Shown here in pieces: positions 9,948-20,618 of a stretch of 64,000 nucleotides of DNA. Under the pieces are notes generated by a model, which was not told the DNA's origin, did not search any database, and was given only the letters and a program-made list of their open reading frames with translations. Source of the DNA: Gracilaria domingensis (taxonomy: Eukaryota > Rhodophyta > Florideophyceae > Gracilariales > Gracilariaceae); assembly GCA_022539475.1 (NCBI GenBank), contig VCMS01000051.1:1-64000 (forward strand), in the 5' to 3' direction. How positions within the stretch are numbered: the first letter of the stretch is position 1; each line of letters opens with the position of its first letter. A program made the position numbers and the translations under genes.

Positions 9948-10214
9948 TTATTCTATAGTTTGATCCTTGAAACCAAACACTATTAGTTGTGTTCTTTTGT
10001 AGAAAGCAAACTGAAATGTTCGAAAGCCAGCTTCACACAAATATCTAACGAACTCGTGTAGTACATTCGGTTTCCGGTAGAATTGATCTTTGCTCAATTC
10101 CAGGGCCGCATTTGTCACTACGATATTGAGCGTTCTGAAAATCAAGGAGTCATAACGCTTTGACTGCAGTCGCCCATTTCGTAGTCTCAAAGTAGTCACA
10201 CAAACCTTTAACAC
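9948..10214 (-). CDS. Hypothetical ORF remnant
   Basis: An 88-codon frame with a helix-like segment (TNAALELSKDQFYRKPNVL). It weakly resembles the segment IREALELDKSFRSRREGL of the ORF at 10496-10810, so the two may be diverged copies of one unknown domain. No family is known. Confidence 0.2.
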   Translation of the reverse strand: MLKVCVTTLRLRNGRLQSKRYDSLIFRTLNIVVTNAALELSKDQFYRKPNVLHEFVRYLCEAGFRTFQFAFYKRTQLIVFGFKDQTIE

Positions 10215-10495
10215 AAAGTTGAATCATACTTTACTCTGTATTTGATAATTCAGTTTTAAGATTGTACGAGCTACCATATAGACAATTGTTCAAAATTCGA
10301 TAGCTCGAGGACGTGCTAAACTTTACTGTGTACAGTCAAGATTCTGAACCGTGAAACTGGCAAACAAATATGTAGTACCTGTTATTGGTTTTGTCCGAGA
10401 AAATAGAGATAATCGTTCATACTCTTCCAGTCTGTCCAGATCACTAAGCAGTCTTTCGGTTGTACTCGATGGGGCTTGAACGAATAGTGCAGCTC

Positions 10496-10810
10496 TTACA
10501 ATTCCCCCACACGGAACAGCATTAAGAAGTGCGGGTTCGTAGTTTGCTTCCTTCCAAAACTTTGAAGCTGTCTTCGACTGTCGTTGGCGATCAGATCTTC
10601 TTGCAACGTAGGAGACAGTTTTAGAAAAGAAGCCAAAACGGGTGCTAGACCTTCTCTACGGCTTCGGAACGACTTGTCCAGTTCAAGGGCCTCGCGAATC
10701 ACAGCGTCAAAAAAGACAATCTCATAATCTTGCTTTGCAACTTCTTCACACTCTAGGAAATAAATATTACATTCATCAACTTCTATCATTGCAGAATTAG
10801 GTAATAGCAA
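10496..10810 (-). CDS. Hypothetical ORF remnant, possibly paralogous to 9948-10214
   Basis: A 104-codon frame predicted to be mostly helical. It shares an ALEL-centred pattern with the ORF downstream on the same strand. No recognised domain. Confidence 0.2.
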   Translation of the reverse strand: MLLPNSAMIEVDECNIYFLECEEVAKQDYEIVFFDAVIREALELDKSFRSRREGLAPVLASFLKLSPTLQEDLIANDSRRQLQSFGRKQTTNPHFLMLFRVGEL

Positions 10811-10814
10811 TACA

Positions 10815-11435
10815 CGCCGCAGTAAAAGGCTGAACGTAGCATGACACTGCGTCCATGATTGATGTTGTGGTCAGAGGCGGGTTCAATGTGGTTGTTTGAG
10901 AGCTTCAGTGGTGCTACAGGTCAGCTCACAGTGCATGTAGCTATCAAATGTATCCGTTAAAGGTCAGTCAAAGGTGCGTGACTACTTTCACCGACTACCG
11001 TAAACAGACCGTAGTCAAGGAGTCATAGTCACTGCAATATCTGTGGTAGTCGTGAAGTCATAAATACGGGTCTGCTCAATACGCCTACTACAGTATAATT
11101 GTGAGAAACAACGAAAGAAGTTGAGCATAATCAAAACCGGTGTGATTGAAATATTGCAGTTATGCCTTATACTTGTTTGACAAGCTATACATCTTGTGAC
11201 GCATGCGGTATTTTCCATGTAGAATCTGTACTTTATATTGATGGCATATGCATAAGCGCTCAAAAATTTACGTTTGAGATTGGTTAACATAACTATTACC
11301 GGTACCGTCTCCACATACCTGATTAAAACTATATGATCGAATGTAAAGTAGTTTTTACTCTTTGTTCTCACAGCTACTCAAAGAACACATTCTCTCTAGA
11401 TGGTTTGAGCCATTACATTGATAACAACCTCCTGT
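10815..11435. other. Non-coding stretch, nothing recognised
   Basis: Only short low-quality frames are present. A few weak GTCAGTC/GGTCAG-like words recur, but no clear repeat period is seen. Confidence 0.35.
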
Positions 11436-11439
11436 GTGT

Positions 11440-11520
11440 ACTTTTCTTTGATTGGACCGCCCATCATGGGCGGTCCAATCAAAGGAAAGTACAACCGTCC
11501 CCCATGATGGGAGACGGTTG
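11440..11520. repeat. Two adjacent near-perfect palindromes with one-base spacers
   Basis: Arms 11440-11464 and 11466-11490 are 25 bases long, complementary with a single mismatch, and separated by one C. Immediately beside it, arms 11492-11505 and 11507-11520 are 14 bases long, with one mismatch and one G between them. Both centres read around CCATCATGG or CCATGATGG. Confidence 0.9.
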
Positions 11521-11858
11521 CAGTTGTTGAGTTTTCTGGTGCTGCTGCTGAAGATCTGGTGGGATGGGATACTGCGGCACTACGTACGACGGGCGTTGTT
11601 AGGCGTTGTAGAGATGCAAATTGGCGGCGTCCAACGGTACGGGATACGACAAGAGCTGCAGAGGGAGATACAAGGCACTAAAACAAGGGAAGGACTGCAC
11701 AGGCAAAGGCAGAACGGTCTGCGTGGGCAACATTACCTGCAACGGCGCCCTCACCTGCGCGACGTTGGCGCCGACAGGCAAGATACGTCTATGTTGCGTG
11801 TATCTTGTAGCACGATCCTGTCCGTTGTACCGCTCGCAATGCCATAGCCGTTCATGAC

Positions 11859-12872
11859 TTAGGTGTTCTCGTCTGTGCGAAGCGCAAAATTTTCGACGCG
11901 GCGTTGGGTGCAGTGGCAGCAGTTGTCACAGTCGCCCACCCGCTCGTACTCAAAGTCGGCTTTCTCAACCAAGACGTGCCATGGGGCGTCGTAGCGAGCT
12001 CGAATGACGGCGCTCTTCTGCATTGCGCGCACAACATACGTGTCCACAAAAAGGAAAACGGGGGTGTGCAGAGGTTCATCCAAAAAGAAGTTGAGCATGA
12101 TCATTGCGTCAGCTTTGACGGACGCAAGGTCTGTCAACAGTGGCACGTGTTGCGCTCGCAGCGCGGCAGCGATTATGACGCCCTGCTGCTCGGCGGGCTG
12201 CGACTCGCGCAGCACGGCTAGAACGTCGGAGTGGTCCGTGGGGGTCACGCCGTGAACCCAGGGCGTCGGGTGCGTGAGTGGCGACGGGTGCGTGAGCACG
12301 AGGTGAATGCACCGCCCGTTGATGGCGCTTGCGTAATGGAAGGCAAGCAGCGCGGTCTCGGCGTACGAGGTGGGCATCGGCGACATGCGTTATCACTGCT
12401 TGCGGGTGCGGCCGATAGGCAGCTCGACGAGCCAGTGCGAGTGGCTGTCGACGAGCACGTGGGCCGTAGCGGCGTGCGCCTTGCGCACCGCGTACTCGAT
12501 GGTCTGCGGGATGAACGCGGCGTTGTCGCTATCTACACGCGGCACCGCGCGCTGCGCCTGCGGTTCGCACATCGTGGGGGCGCGGCGGGGGCGCCGGGCG
12601 TGGTGGAGGCGCGTCGGCAGCAGCGAGCAGCGCGGTGCAAGCGCGAAGCGCGCGAGCGGTGCCGCGAACGCCGGTGGGCAGCGGCGCGCAGGCATGGCGG
12701 AGGCGCATGCGCGCAGCCGGGCGTCGGGCATTGGGCGCGCCGCGCGCGTTGCAGCGCCAAAATCGCGGGCCACAGCGCCGAGATCGAGCGCCGCGTGATC
12801 GGCCGCTGTAGCGATGCGCGCGCGCACGGCGCCGCAACCATGGCGGCCGCTTACAGCGCCGCGCCAACCCAA
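11859..12872 (-). pseudogene. Unknown protein with Cys-rich C-terminus, interrupted by TGA TAA
   Basis: The minus-strand frame from 12872 to 11859 is open except for two consecutive stops (TGA TAA) at 12390-12395. Upstream of them it reads Ala/Arg-rich sequence, then RVDSDNAAFIPQTIEYAVRK and HVLVDSHSHWLVELP. Downstream are NFFLDEPLHTPVFLFVDTYV and a terminal Cys cluster GDCDNCCHCTQRR that could bind zinc. No family is recognised. Because the region is very GC-rich, part of the openness may be compositional; the segment 12545-11859 looks the most protein-like. Confidence 0.35.
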
Positions 12873-12899
12873 ACTGTGAGCGTCTGTGCCGCTGTAATC

Positions 12900-13990
12900 A
12901 TCTGAGCGCGCGGCCTGGTCGCTGTCAGCCGCGCTGTTTACTGCGGAGAGGCGCAGGCGCTGTGGCCCTCCGCAGCAACGCAGCGCGCCGCGCCGCGTGC
13001 TCCGCCCGCGCGTGTGGATCCCCTCTCCCTACTACTCCCGCCCCACTCCCTTCAACTCCCCCCCCCCCCCCCAGCCGCCCCACTCGCCGCACTCCTGTCG
13101 ACCCATGCGCCGCACTCCTGTCTACCCATGCGCTCGCCGCCCTCGCGCCCCGCGCCGCAGCGCCGCCGCGCCCTGCGTCGCTGCACGGCTGCCGCTGGTG
13201 GCTTGGAGCTTAAGGCACACGGCGCGGCGCAGGCGCCATATCGCGCGCACAACTCTGCAATGTGGTATTCTGTCGCATAGGACGTCGCAAAGCAAGAGAC
13301 GCACTTGTGGTGGGAGCAACTACATCGCCTCGGTGCCAAAAGCAGCTTGTACTTGCGATGCTCCTCCCTCCACTCGATGCCGGCGCGCGGTTCTTCGCTC
13401 GGCTGGACGTGCTCACGGCGCCCGCGGAGACACCGCCGCGTCCGTGCGCTTGCGCTTCGCCGCGTGCCGCGCTCTCACGCTCCACTGTCAGAGACTCGCC
13501 ACAATGAACGCCGCATAGCAGCTCATCGCCTCGCAGCTCACCGCTGCGCCGCCATCGCCCGCCGCCTCGTCGTCGTACACCAGCACCAGCTCGTTTTACA
13601 CCACTCCGCCGCAGACACCCTGTACCGCCGCGCCGACGAGACCGTTCGAGATACGTTGTCGCCGCGTGTATAGAAGCTCGAAATTTAACTGAGCACCGCC
13701 TCCACGCAATCGCGCTCGCTCGCCTCTTCCTCCTGTTCGCAGTCAGCAACCGTGGCCACCACAGGACATTCAACTTTCGCTCTCTTGGGTCTCAGCTTTT
13801 TCTTCGTACGCGCCGCAACGAACTACGCCTTCCACTACATCGCACAGGCCTTGGAGAATGGTATGACGTCATGCGGCAAAACGCTTTTGCAGGAGCACAG
13901 CAGCCGAAGCACCAGGGCATGCAACACTTCAGATATCTGCCTTCTTTTCACCAACGCGTCCTGCAGATACAGTTCTTGAAAACAGCTTCG
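12900..13990. other. GC-rich island, no recognised gene
   Basis: Strongly GC-rich relative to the flanks, with many overlapping open frames on both strands and no conserved motif. It contains a run of 15 C at 13058-13072. Confidence 0.4.
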
Positions 13991-14005
13991 CGCTGAGCAT
14001 GCTGC

Positions 14006-15284
14006 TTACTTGTATATCTCTCGCATTAGAGTGTCATCATCCTGGTCGACTTGCTCGTCAGTAATCGCTATGGCATGGTTCAAAAATCCTTCAATGCCGT
14101 TAAAGCGAGGAAGATCGCTCTGACAATCATTATACACTTCGCAATAGTTCGAATAGGAAGAGAAATCGGACGACTTGACCAATTCCATTATAAATTCGTC
14201 CTTGTAACCCAACGATCGATACAATTGCACGGCTCCTCTTTTGATCGAATGGCCTGAATAGGCCGCTACATCCGCATCACGAACGCCAACTGCGTGCAAT
14301 CGACGTCGTAGTGTATCAGTAAAGCTCTTCACGGTAAACGCATTCTCGTGCTGCAACATAAACCCGGCTTTAGTCTTCTTCAAGTTGCAAAACAAAAAGC
14401 CTTCAAAGGGACCTCTTACACTTAGCCTAACTAAAAGCGCCACATATGGGTCCATAATGAGCGAATATCTGAGAGAAATGCTTCCGCACCATTCACGAAT
14501 GTGGTAAGTTCTTTCTCTAGGGCAATTCTTCGTCACAACAGGAATCGAAAGAACAATAGAACCACTCGTAGTTGAAACATGCTTGTACGAAAGCTTGGTA
14601 ACTTCGTCGTACCTCAGTCCTAAGTTTAGTCCAACCACAATGATTGCATGAAAAAGCACATCCAAAGCACTTACACGATTTTCATTACCAAACCAAAACT
14701 TTTCAGCGATGTCACACACTAAATGTATAGTAAGCGGACGCGTTCGCATTTTGATCTCACCTCTACGACTTAACGTAACGCGATAAGACCTTCGAAAATT
14801 GTTTAAACCTTCGTTGTTTATAAGCGGATTTCCGTTTAAGCCTGCAGTTGCCGTAGCGATAAGGCCAAAACAGAGTAGTACCCTAACATATCTTTTGCGT
14901 TGAAATTACAATGCTGCGCAATCACGTTGATGATGAGTTCTGAACTGAATGCATTTACTTCCGCCGGATCTTTTCGGCTATTCTGCTTGGCATAGCTGAT
15001 AAGAAGACGTTCAGCTTTCTTAGTGTTCTACTTTGAAGCCTCACTATTAGAAACTTGAACCAAGTCCTGGATTGGGACGGGTGCGGCGAAATTATTGTTG
15101 GCCCGCTTGCGAAAAGTTCTTCTAGGCTTTCCTGTTCTTCCAGCGCAAATCCCAACATGCCAGTCTGCCATTTGATCCGGAGTGAATGAACAGTCTGTCT
15201 TCCTGTTTTCTGTCCAATCTCACACACCTCCGTAACTAACGTTCGCTCCACATCACCGCGTAGCGAGTCAGGACAAACGTTCAC
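14006..15284 (-). pseudogene. Tyrosine recombinase (Crypton/DIRS-like), N-terminus frameshifted
   Basis: The catalytic domain (14749 down to 14006, open further upstream in the same frame) shows the Arg box GLNLGLRYDEVTKL, a box II GHSIKRGAVQLY (His-x-x-Lys-Arg), and a C-terminal YSNYCEVY with the likely nucleophilic Tyr. The spacing matches eukaryotic Crypton, DIRS and Ngaro recombinases. Upstream, two other frames supply the N-terminal helical domain: one around 14890-15000 (NAFSSELIINVIAQHCNF) and one at 14955-15284. At least two frameshifts separate them. Such enzymes cut and rejoin DNA through a phosphotyrosine to move circular intermediates. No reverse transcriptase lies next to it, which favours Crypton over DIRS. 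Confidence 0.7.
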
Positions 15285-15410
15285 TAGATAACTAACTTCA
15301 AATGACAGTAAACATACAGAGAATGTATTCGAGGACCCAGGGAATGACAGTCAACGACGATTACTTTAAACGTTCATCTGGCAGTGAATGACAGTAAACG
15401 TTCTGAGTGA
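15285..15410. repeat. Degenerate copies of a GACAGT/AACGTTC repeat
   Basis: Words such as AAATGACAGTAAACAT, GGCAGTGAATGACAGTAAAC and AAACGTTCA recur. They closely resemble the 41-bp minisatellite at 17400-17705, whose last unit has GCAGTAAATGACAGTAAAGG. The stretch directly follows the N-terminal end of the recombinase relic. Confidence 0.6.
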
Positions 15411-15709
15411 ACTGAAAACGCTATTTTGGTGATGGTGTCGCCGGGTACAGCCAAAGCGGGCAAAAACAATAAAAATAAAGTTTGCTCTCGTAGAGTACCA
15501 GTCCAATCGGACGAAGAAGCACTAGTTAAATATAAGCTTACGTAGATAGAGTGCGGCAGAAGCCAAACAACACAAGCACGAACACTAGAACAGAAGAGGA
15601 ATACCAACGATAGACAAAAAGATAAGGAAGAACAAACAAGGATGATATATGTAATGAGATATGAATAGAAATGTGTCACAACTGGGCAATGAAAAGAAAG
15701 ACCTGTGCT

Positions 15710-16204
15710 CTAAAAGATAGTGTTGTTCTTCTTTCTAAGTGTCGCACGATGACGGCGGCTCCTGTAGTGGACGCGCAGATCGTGGGCTTCAGAGAAGCGG
15801 ATGTCGCAAGCCTTGCGGTGAATGTCCAGCTCGGTGTAGTTTGCACGGCGCAAAGCTCTGCGATGGCGACTGCCGGCTTGATGGACTTCAAGCTGACGCT
15901 TGCTCTGGACCTTGACGTCACAGACACGACAGCGTTTGAAGATTCGCTTACGCGGCGGAGGGTTACGACGGCGCTTCTCCCTCTGAGTGGCTACGCGAAA
16001 AATGTGGCGCTCGCGTGGCCCGTCAAGAGGCTGCACAGCCGACTTCTTTATCTGCGGAACGGGATCGGGGACTTCTTCTAGACGCTCGTCCGGGTCAACG
16101 ACGGACGAATACTCGCTGGATGAAACGAAAGATCTTGGCACTTGATGTGAAACAAACAAGAAGTTAGTAGTCAAACAAAATGCTAAAAGAGCAGCTGAGA
16201 ACAA
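15710..16204 (-). CDS. Double C2H2/U1-type zinc-finger, gag-like protein
   Basis: A 164-codon frame with a basic region, then a finger RCRVCDVKVQ...HQAGSRH (C-x2-C-x12-H-x5-H) typical of U1/matrin-type C2H2 fingers. A second finger (ACDIRFSEAHDLRVHYRSRRH) follows, in which the first Cys appears to be replaced by Arg. Such single-domain proteins often bind RNA or DNA and occur in retroelement gag regions. It lies just downstream (minus strand) of a pyrimidine-rich leader with a TATA-like box, which would fit a retroelement first ORF. No polymerase follows. Confidence 0.5.
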   Translation of the reverse strand: MFSAALLAFCLTTNFLFVSHQVPRSFVSSSEYSSVVDPDERLEEVPDPVPQIKKSAVQPLDGPRERHIFRVATQREKRRRNPPPRKRIFKRCRVCDVKVQSKRQLEVHQAGSRHRRALRRANYTELDIHRKACDIRFSEAHDLRVHYRSRRHRATLRKKNNTIF

Positions 16205-16249
16205 CTTACTCTTGAACGATTGCCTCAGGGCCGTAGGTTAATAGGAAAC

Positions 16250-16850
16250 TTACGCCGTATCACACAGTGTGTCTAGCAACAACAGGTGCAAAGCAATACT
16301 ATGTGAGGAACGGAATCGCAACGCGAAAGAACCAATGAAACCAGAGTCCAAGGCCGACAAGAGAAGCAAGGGAACAGATGTAGGCAGGGAAGGCCCGCAC
16401 AACGACGAAGTAACGGAGAGAAACAACGACAAAGACAACAGCGACCGGTAGAAACGGGAAACAACGATAACGAGAACAACGACAACAAAGAGAACCACCA
16501 CGGAGAAGAGGAAGAGACGGAGAACCAAGAAGAACGGACTTCGGGAGAGAGAGGCACGCCCGCACAAGGCTAACCCAACGGTAGGGTAGTGCGGAGGCTT
16601 TGCCGACTGTCACGAGACGAACCTAGACGAGGGGCTTTGTGAGTAGCAGGGAACGTTGGGGGCGGTGAGACCAAGCCGCCAAAAGGGGAGAGTAAGAGAG
16701 GTTGAAGGTGGGGAGAGAAGGTTGAGACGACAAAGAGGAGAAGAGATGAAGAGTGGGGGTGGGGGGGAGGTCGTCGAAGGGGAAGTGGTCTGGCCGGAGT
16801 TGAGTCGGAGGCGACTGCTCCGGCCCTTTTATGCACAACCGCACCGTCGA
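16250..16850 (-). promoter_or_regulatory. Pyrimidine-rich leader with TATA-like box (possible LTR/promoter)
   Basis: On the minus strand a GCATAAAAGGGCCG box at 16821-16834 is followed by several hundred bases of C/T-rich sequence leading to the zinc-finger ORF. A similar arrangement (AATAAAAGG at 60652-60660 followed by C-rich sequence) precedes the Copia element. This may be the promoter/5' leader of an LTR element; no second LTR was found. Confidence 0.35.
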
Positions 16851-17290
16851 TTCCAGCCGAGAATCGACAGTACAGTTGGCTTGGCCAATGGCTGCGTTGT
16901 ATCTACCGTACTAGCCTATGAGAGCCATAGGTGGGAGATACTTTTAGCGCATATGCCGCCACAGGGGGCACCTACGCAACGCGTTACACAGCGTGGAATT
17001 CACGTGTACTTGCGCAAGCGCAGGTGCCTCCCGTGGGTGACCACAAATTTGGCAATTGACAGCCGATGAGGTCGGGTGGTCAGCGTCGGAGCGCTCTCTG
17101 CCACTTAAGTAGACAATCTCATGTCGCCCTGCTTGTAGTGCGGCGCCTCCTGGCCACACGCAAGGTAGATTCTGCGTAGAAAACTAACTAAACCTAAGAT
17201 AGGATTAACTACAATAAAGCATTTTTAAACTATATTCTGTATTCCCGCTGCGTTGGGCACAACGCAGCAGTGTAGACACGTACACCTGTC
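16851..17290. other. Non-coding stretch before the minisatellite
   Basis: No coding signal. Several short inverted words occur around CACGTGTAC and GCGCAAGCGC, but no long hairpin. Confidence 0.35.
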
Positions 17291-17319
17291 ACGTGTACCG
17301 TTTGATGGGCCACATGAAC

Positions 17320-17705
17320 GTTCACCAAGATGTGAATGCGCACCGTGAACGTTTACCCGGCAATGCATTACAGTGAACGCTCACCGTCACCGGAAAATTC
17401 ATGACAATGAACCCTCACCGTGAACGCTCACCGGTCAGTGCATGACAGTGAATGTTCACGGTGAGCGCTCAACGGGTAGGGCATGACAGTGAATGTTCAC
17501 CATGAACGTTCACCGGACAATCCATGACAGTGAACGTTCACGGTCAACACTCACCGCGTAGCGCATGACAGTGAATGTTCACTGTCAACGTTCACCGGAC
17601 AATGCATGACAGTGAACGTTCACGGTGAATGTTCATTGGGCAGTGAACGGCAGTGAAAGTCTATGCTGAAGGTCCATCGAGCAGTAAATGACAGTAAAGG
17701 TGAGG
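17320..17705. repeat. 41-bp minisatellite with palindromic GTGAACGTTCAC core
   Basis: Units start at 17400, 17441, 17482, 17523, 17564, 17605, 17646 and 17687 (period exactly 41), most beginning CATGACAGTGAA. Each holds one or two versions of GTGAACGTTCAC. One shorter, degenerate unit starts at 17366, and related words extend back to about 17320. Confidence 0.95.
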
Positions 17706-17957
17706 AAATCTTTGTTACATCCGTAAGCTTTGCAGCACTCCACATTTTGTATTGCGCTCATCATACGGAGATCGTTGACACATATATGGCTGTTCAGTTC
17801 AGCGTCTGGTTTCCATCGCTATAAGTTCATTTCTTTCTTAAATGGAAAGGCATGGAACTTCTTCAGCAACCCAAGGCGGTGGTACTGGGTCTGGTTTTAT
17901 TGTGCCAGTTCAAATAAATGCTGAAAAGGAAACAGGGGAAGATATGGTGAAAAAAAT

Positions 17958-18690
17958 TTGAGTTACGCTCGTCGTTCTGTGTCTAAGCGCCACGTTTGCC
18001 TCGAAGAAAATGAGAATCTTGATCACGGATACTGTCACGATGAAGTACATCTTTTGCAGTTAAAACGGAGATTGGATCTTGTTCTCGAAAGACGAAGACA
18101 GTCCTTCAAAAGTTGCAAGGTGCAAGCAGATGAGTCAGCTGAGAATGAGTATCGTGACGAAGCTGTATTTAACGAATTTGACGAAAACCAATCCCAATGT
18201 GAGAAGAATCCCGCGTCTCGAATGTCACTGCGGTCTACTTCGATTGCGATTAAATCTTTTGTGCCGGGTCTGCCAAAGAATATTGAAACTGTTGTCGAAA
18301 TATGGAATGATGGCCTTCCAAGTCAAGGAATACTTCCGCTTCGTCTTCTGGCTGATGCGAAAGCCCGTTCAAAGCTTTTTTCTGGCTATTCAAACAACAT
18401 TTGGATTAATGGAGGACAGAAGAGTGCGTTTAGGAGGTACAAGAAGCTTGTGATGTGTGTGTCTGAATTTGCACCAATAACGTTCGCCATATATAAGGAT
18501 AATAAGTTATGATCGTGGAGGGAAGCACTAGACGCTTATCATGAAGTATATGATGTAGATAAAAAGCCGAGATGCTTAACATCTGTAATCAAACTTTACA
18601 ACTCCAATGAATTATAAGTATGGGAGCTATCAATCTCAACTCTACAATACAATCTTATTGGCACAATCGTCAATGGACACAATGAGGTAG
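17958..18690 (+). pseudogene. GCR1-like DNA-binding domain protein, degraded
   Basis: The frame at 17958-18512 has a coiled-coil N-terminus (LLQLKRRLDLVLERRRQSF). A C-terminal region with IETVVEIWNDGLPSQGI and NGGQKSAFRRYKKLVMCV resembles the GCR1_C-type domain (Trp-x-Glu-Gly-Leu core followed by a basic RRYKKL helix). After a TGA the same frame continues with SWREALDAYHEVYD and has further stops at about 18613 and 18735. GCR1-type domains occur at the C-terminus of some Crypton recombinases and in transposon-derived transcription factors. The assignment is tentative. Confidence 0.4.
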
Positions 18691-18776
18691 ACGTGTGGCA
18701 CCGACTCTTATCTGACATGAGGGCGAATGTTTGCTAGAACTACGGATATCAACATTCTAGCAGCGTAAATGGGGAG

Positions 18777-19439
18777 ATGATTCTTGTAATTTCACCTCTT
18801 CTGCACTGCAGTATGAAGAGGCGCACGTGCTCTCTCTCTTTGGGGGAAAATCTTGATCTCTGCCCTTCGGTATATTTGATGGTAACGGCGTCTGCTAGAG
18901 GCTTTCAGGTCGGAACATCCATGCACGTAAAAGTAAACAGACAGGAACGAGCCAAGTTTACCATCGACTTCCATCCAGCCAAGTCTGAAGCTAGCACTGG
19001 AACGCTAGTTCCCACGTTCGAAAGCAACCTCAACTTCACAGAGAAGATGCTTGCGGGATTGGGCGTTTCTTTGGATCAATTTGAATTCGTTGGCGGTGAG
19101 GTAAACATTTAGGACAACATCAATCCTCAGGGCGGTGGTGAGTATTTCACTGACGATGAATTCATTCGAATGCATGGTGGTCTTTCGCACGAAGCAATGA
19201 GCGTCGCTTCAAGGACGGCCGCTAGTGGCGCTGCTCAACGCAGTGATGGACGGCAGCACGCTCAAGCAAGTGGATCTGGTAGACAGGGACGAGAAGGGGT
19301 TGGTGGTGCTGGTGAACTGCGGGCAGACCGGCTGTCGTGGTTCGCCAAACACGGCTTTGCCCAGTACATTGGCGAGTTTTCGGCGGCATACTTCCGCAAA
19401 GCGGTGCGCAGCGGGTGGCTAATCAAGACTGGCGCCTAG
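18777..19439 (+). pseudogene. Unknown protein with an in-frame TAG and a probable frameshift
   Basis: One frame runs from 18777 to 19439, broken by TAG at 19110-19112 (between VGGEVNI and DNINPQGGGEYF). Around 19215-19330 the adjacent frame looks more protein-like (ALLNAVMDGSTLKQVDLVDR). The 3' end reads FAKHGFAQYIGEFSAAYFRK. No domain is recognised; it may belong to the same mobile element as the GCR1-like ORF. Confidence 0.3.
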
Positions 19440-20094
19440 CCGCGGCGCACGATATCGCCGCTACGCGGCGCGCTTCAGGCCCTGAAGTTCAGGGCGTCGG
19501 CGATGCCGAGCAAATGCCCAAGCTGGTCTACGTCGAAGCGCAGATCCGCGTCGCGCTCGCACGCGCTTGATACGTCACGCTACGGACCACGCACACACGT
19601 GGCCAGTATCCACTGGATAGGCTGCACAGTGATTCACGTCCTCCAAAAATTTTCTCGTGACCCCTTCCGTGACTTGCCAAAGTACAAAAACTTTGTCAGT
19701 GGCGATCGTCTGTATCGTTTTTCATCTACTTTGGAGAACAAGTTTTAAAATAGTTCGAGTTTTCGTCTTTTATGCATCTTGAAACGGTTCTTCGTAAGTC
19801 AAGTCAACATTGGTGGCACCAAACATGAAATACGCCGCTATTATGACCACGTAAGATCCACAATCATCGTCAGCTTTGCTGACAGTTGGTTAGTGCCCGA
19901 ATTTCTTGCACACATGACATTACTGACGGCACTCTGCCATCACACTTCGCTACATGAGCGTCAATGAGTTGAGCGCATGTGTTGCTCAGCTCATTTTCAC
20001 TTAAGTTCAACAACTCGAACGCGTGTTCTCAAAGCCGTTTCCAGTTTTAGTACACATTTCTTGATCATTCTATTGCTTCAGTTGCACAAAAGCA
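19440..20094. other. Spacer without recognised gene
   Basis: Short frames only. A frame at 19337-19570 (EQMPKLVYVEAQIRVALARA) could be a further fragment of the upstream relic. Confidence 0.3.
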
Positions 20095-20610
20095 ATGCGT
20101 AAAGCGAGCAAAGGCAAAACGATTGTGAAACGCAAACATCGATCACGTTCTCCGCGTCCACTCGGCTACAATACCGGTCTCTTATCCACTACAAGCCCCA
20201 ATGTACCGGCAAACAGTCCTCTTTACAAACGAGGTTTCTGTACTACCAATCACTGCACATGTTCTTCTGGTAGAATCTCCGTATCATGCAACAATCCTGG
20301 CGGGTGCCTAAGCGAAACTACCAAAACCTTGCCGCCGGTTCCCAGCTTAGCGCAGAAACGTCATCTGTGGAAGCAACAGGTAACGTCTATAACGCGGTCT
20401 TCTATCAAAGAGCAGGATGTTGGCTCGCCTTCAAACACGACATCTACTTCCTCTTTGCTCCCGAGCTCTTCGCTGTTGGTCACCGCTTCTTTGTACGCCT
20501 TAAACAGTGGAGCGGAAAGGTCACATTCAAACACCAATTCAGGTCAACACCCCCAGCTTGATCATTGTGAACAAAAGCCTCTTCGTCGCATTGACTCCTA
20601 TTTCAAGTAA
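20095..20610 (+). CDS. Hypothetical Ser/Thr-rich protein with a Cys-rich patch
   Basis: A 171-codon frame starting MRKASKGKTIVKRKHRSRSP, a basic and Ser-rich N-terminus. It is followed by a Cys cluster (GFCTTNHCTCSSGR, then SCNNPGGC) and a long Ser/Thr/Pro-rich tail. It ends nine bases before the Vps39-like start, so it could be a disordered upstream gene or a non-coding leader. No family is recognised. Confidence 0.3.
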   Translation: MRKASKGKTIVKRKHRSRSPRPLGYNTGLLSTTSPNVPANSPLYKRGFCTTNHCTCSSGRISVSCNNPGGCLSETTKTLPPVPSLAQKRHLWKQQVTSITRSSIKEQDVGSPSNTTSTSSLLPSSSLLVTASLYALNSGAERSHSNTNSGQHPQLDHCEQKPLRRIDSYFK

Positions 20611-20618
20611 TTCAACAA

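Noticed and set aside
12231-13773. Many long Ala/Arg-rich ORFs on both strands of the GC island
   Set aside because: High GC lowers stop frequency; none shows conserved motifs except the minus-strand frame already listed.
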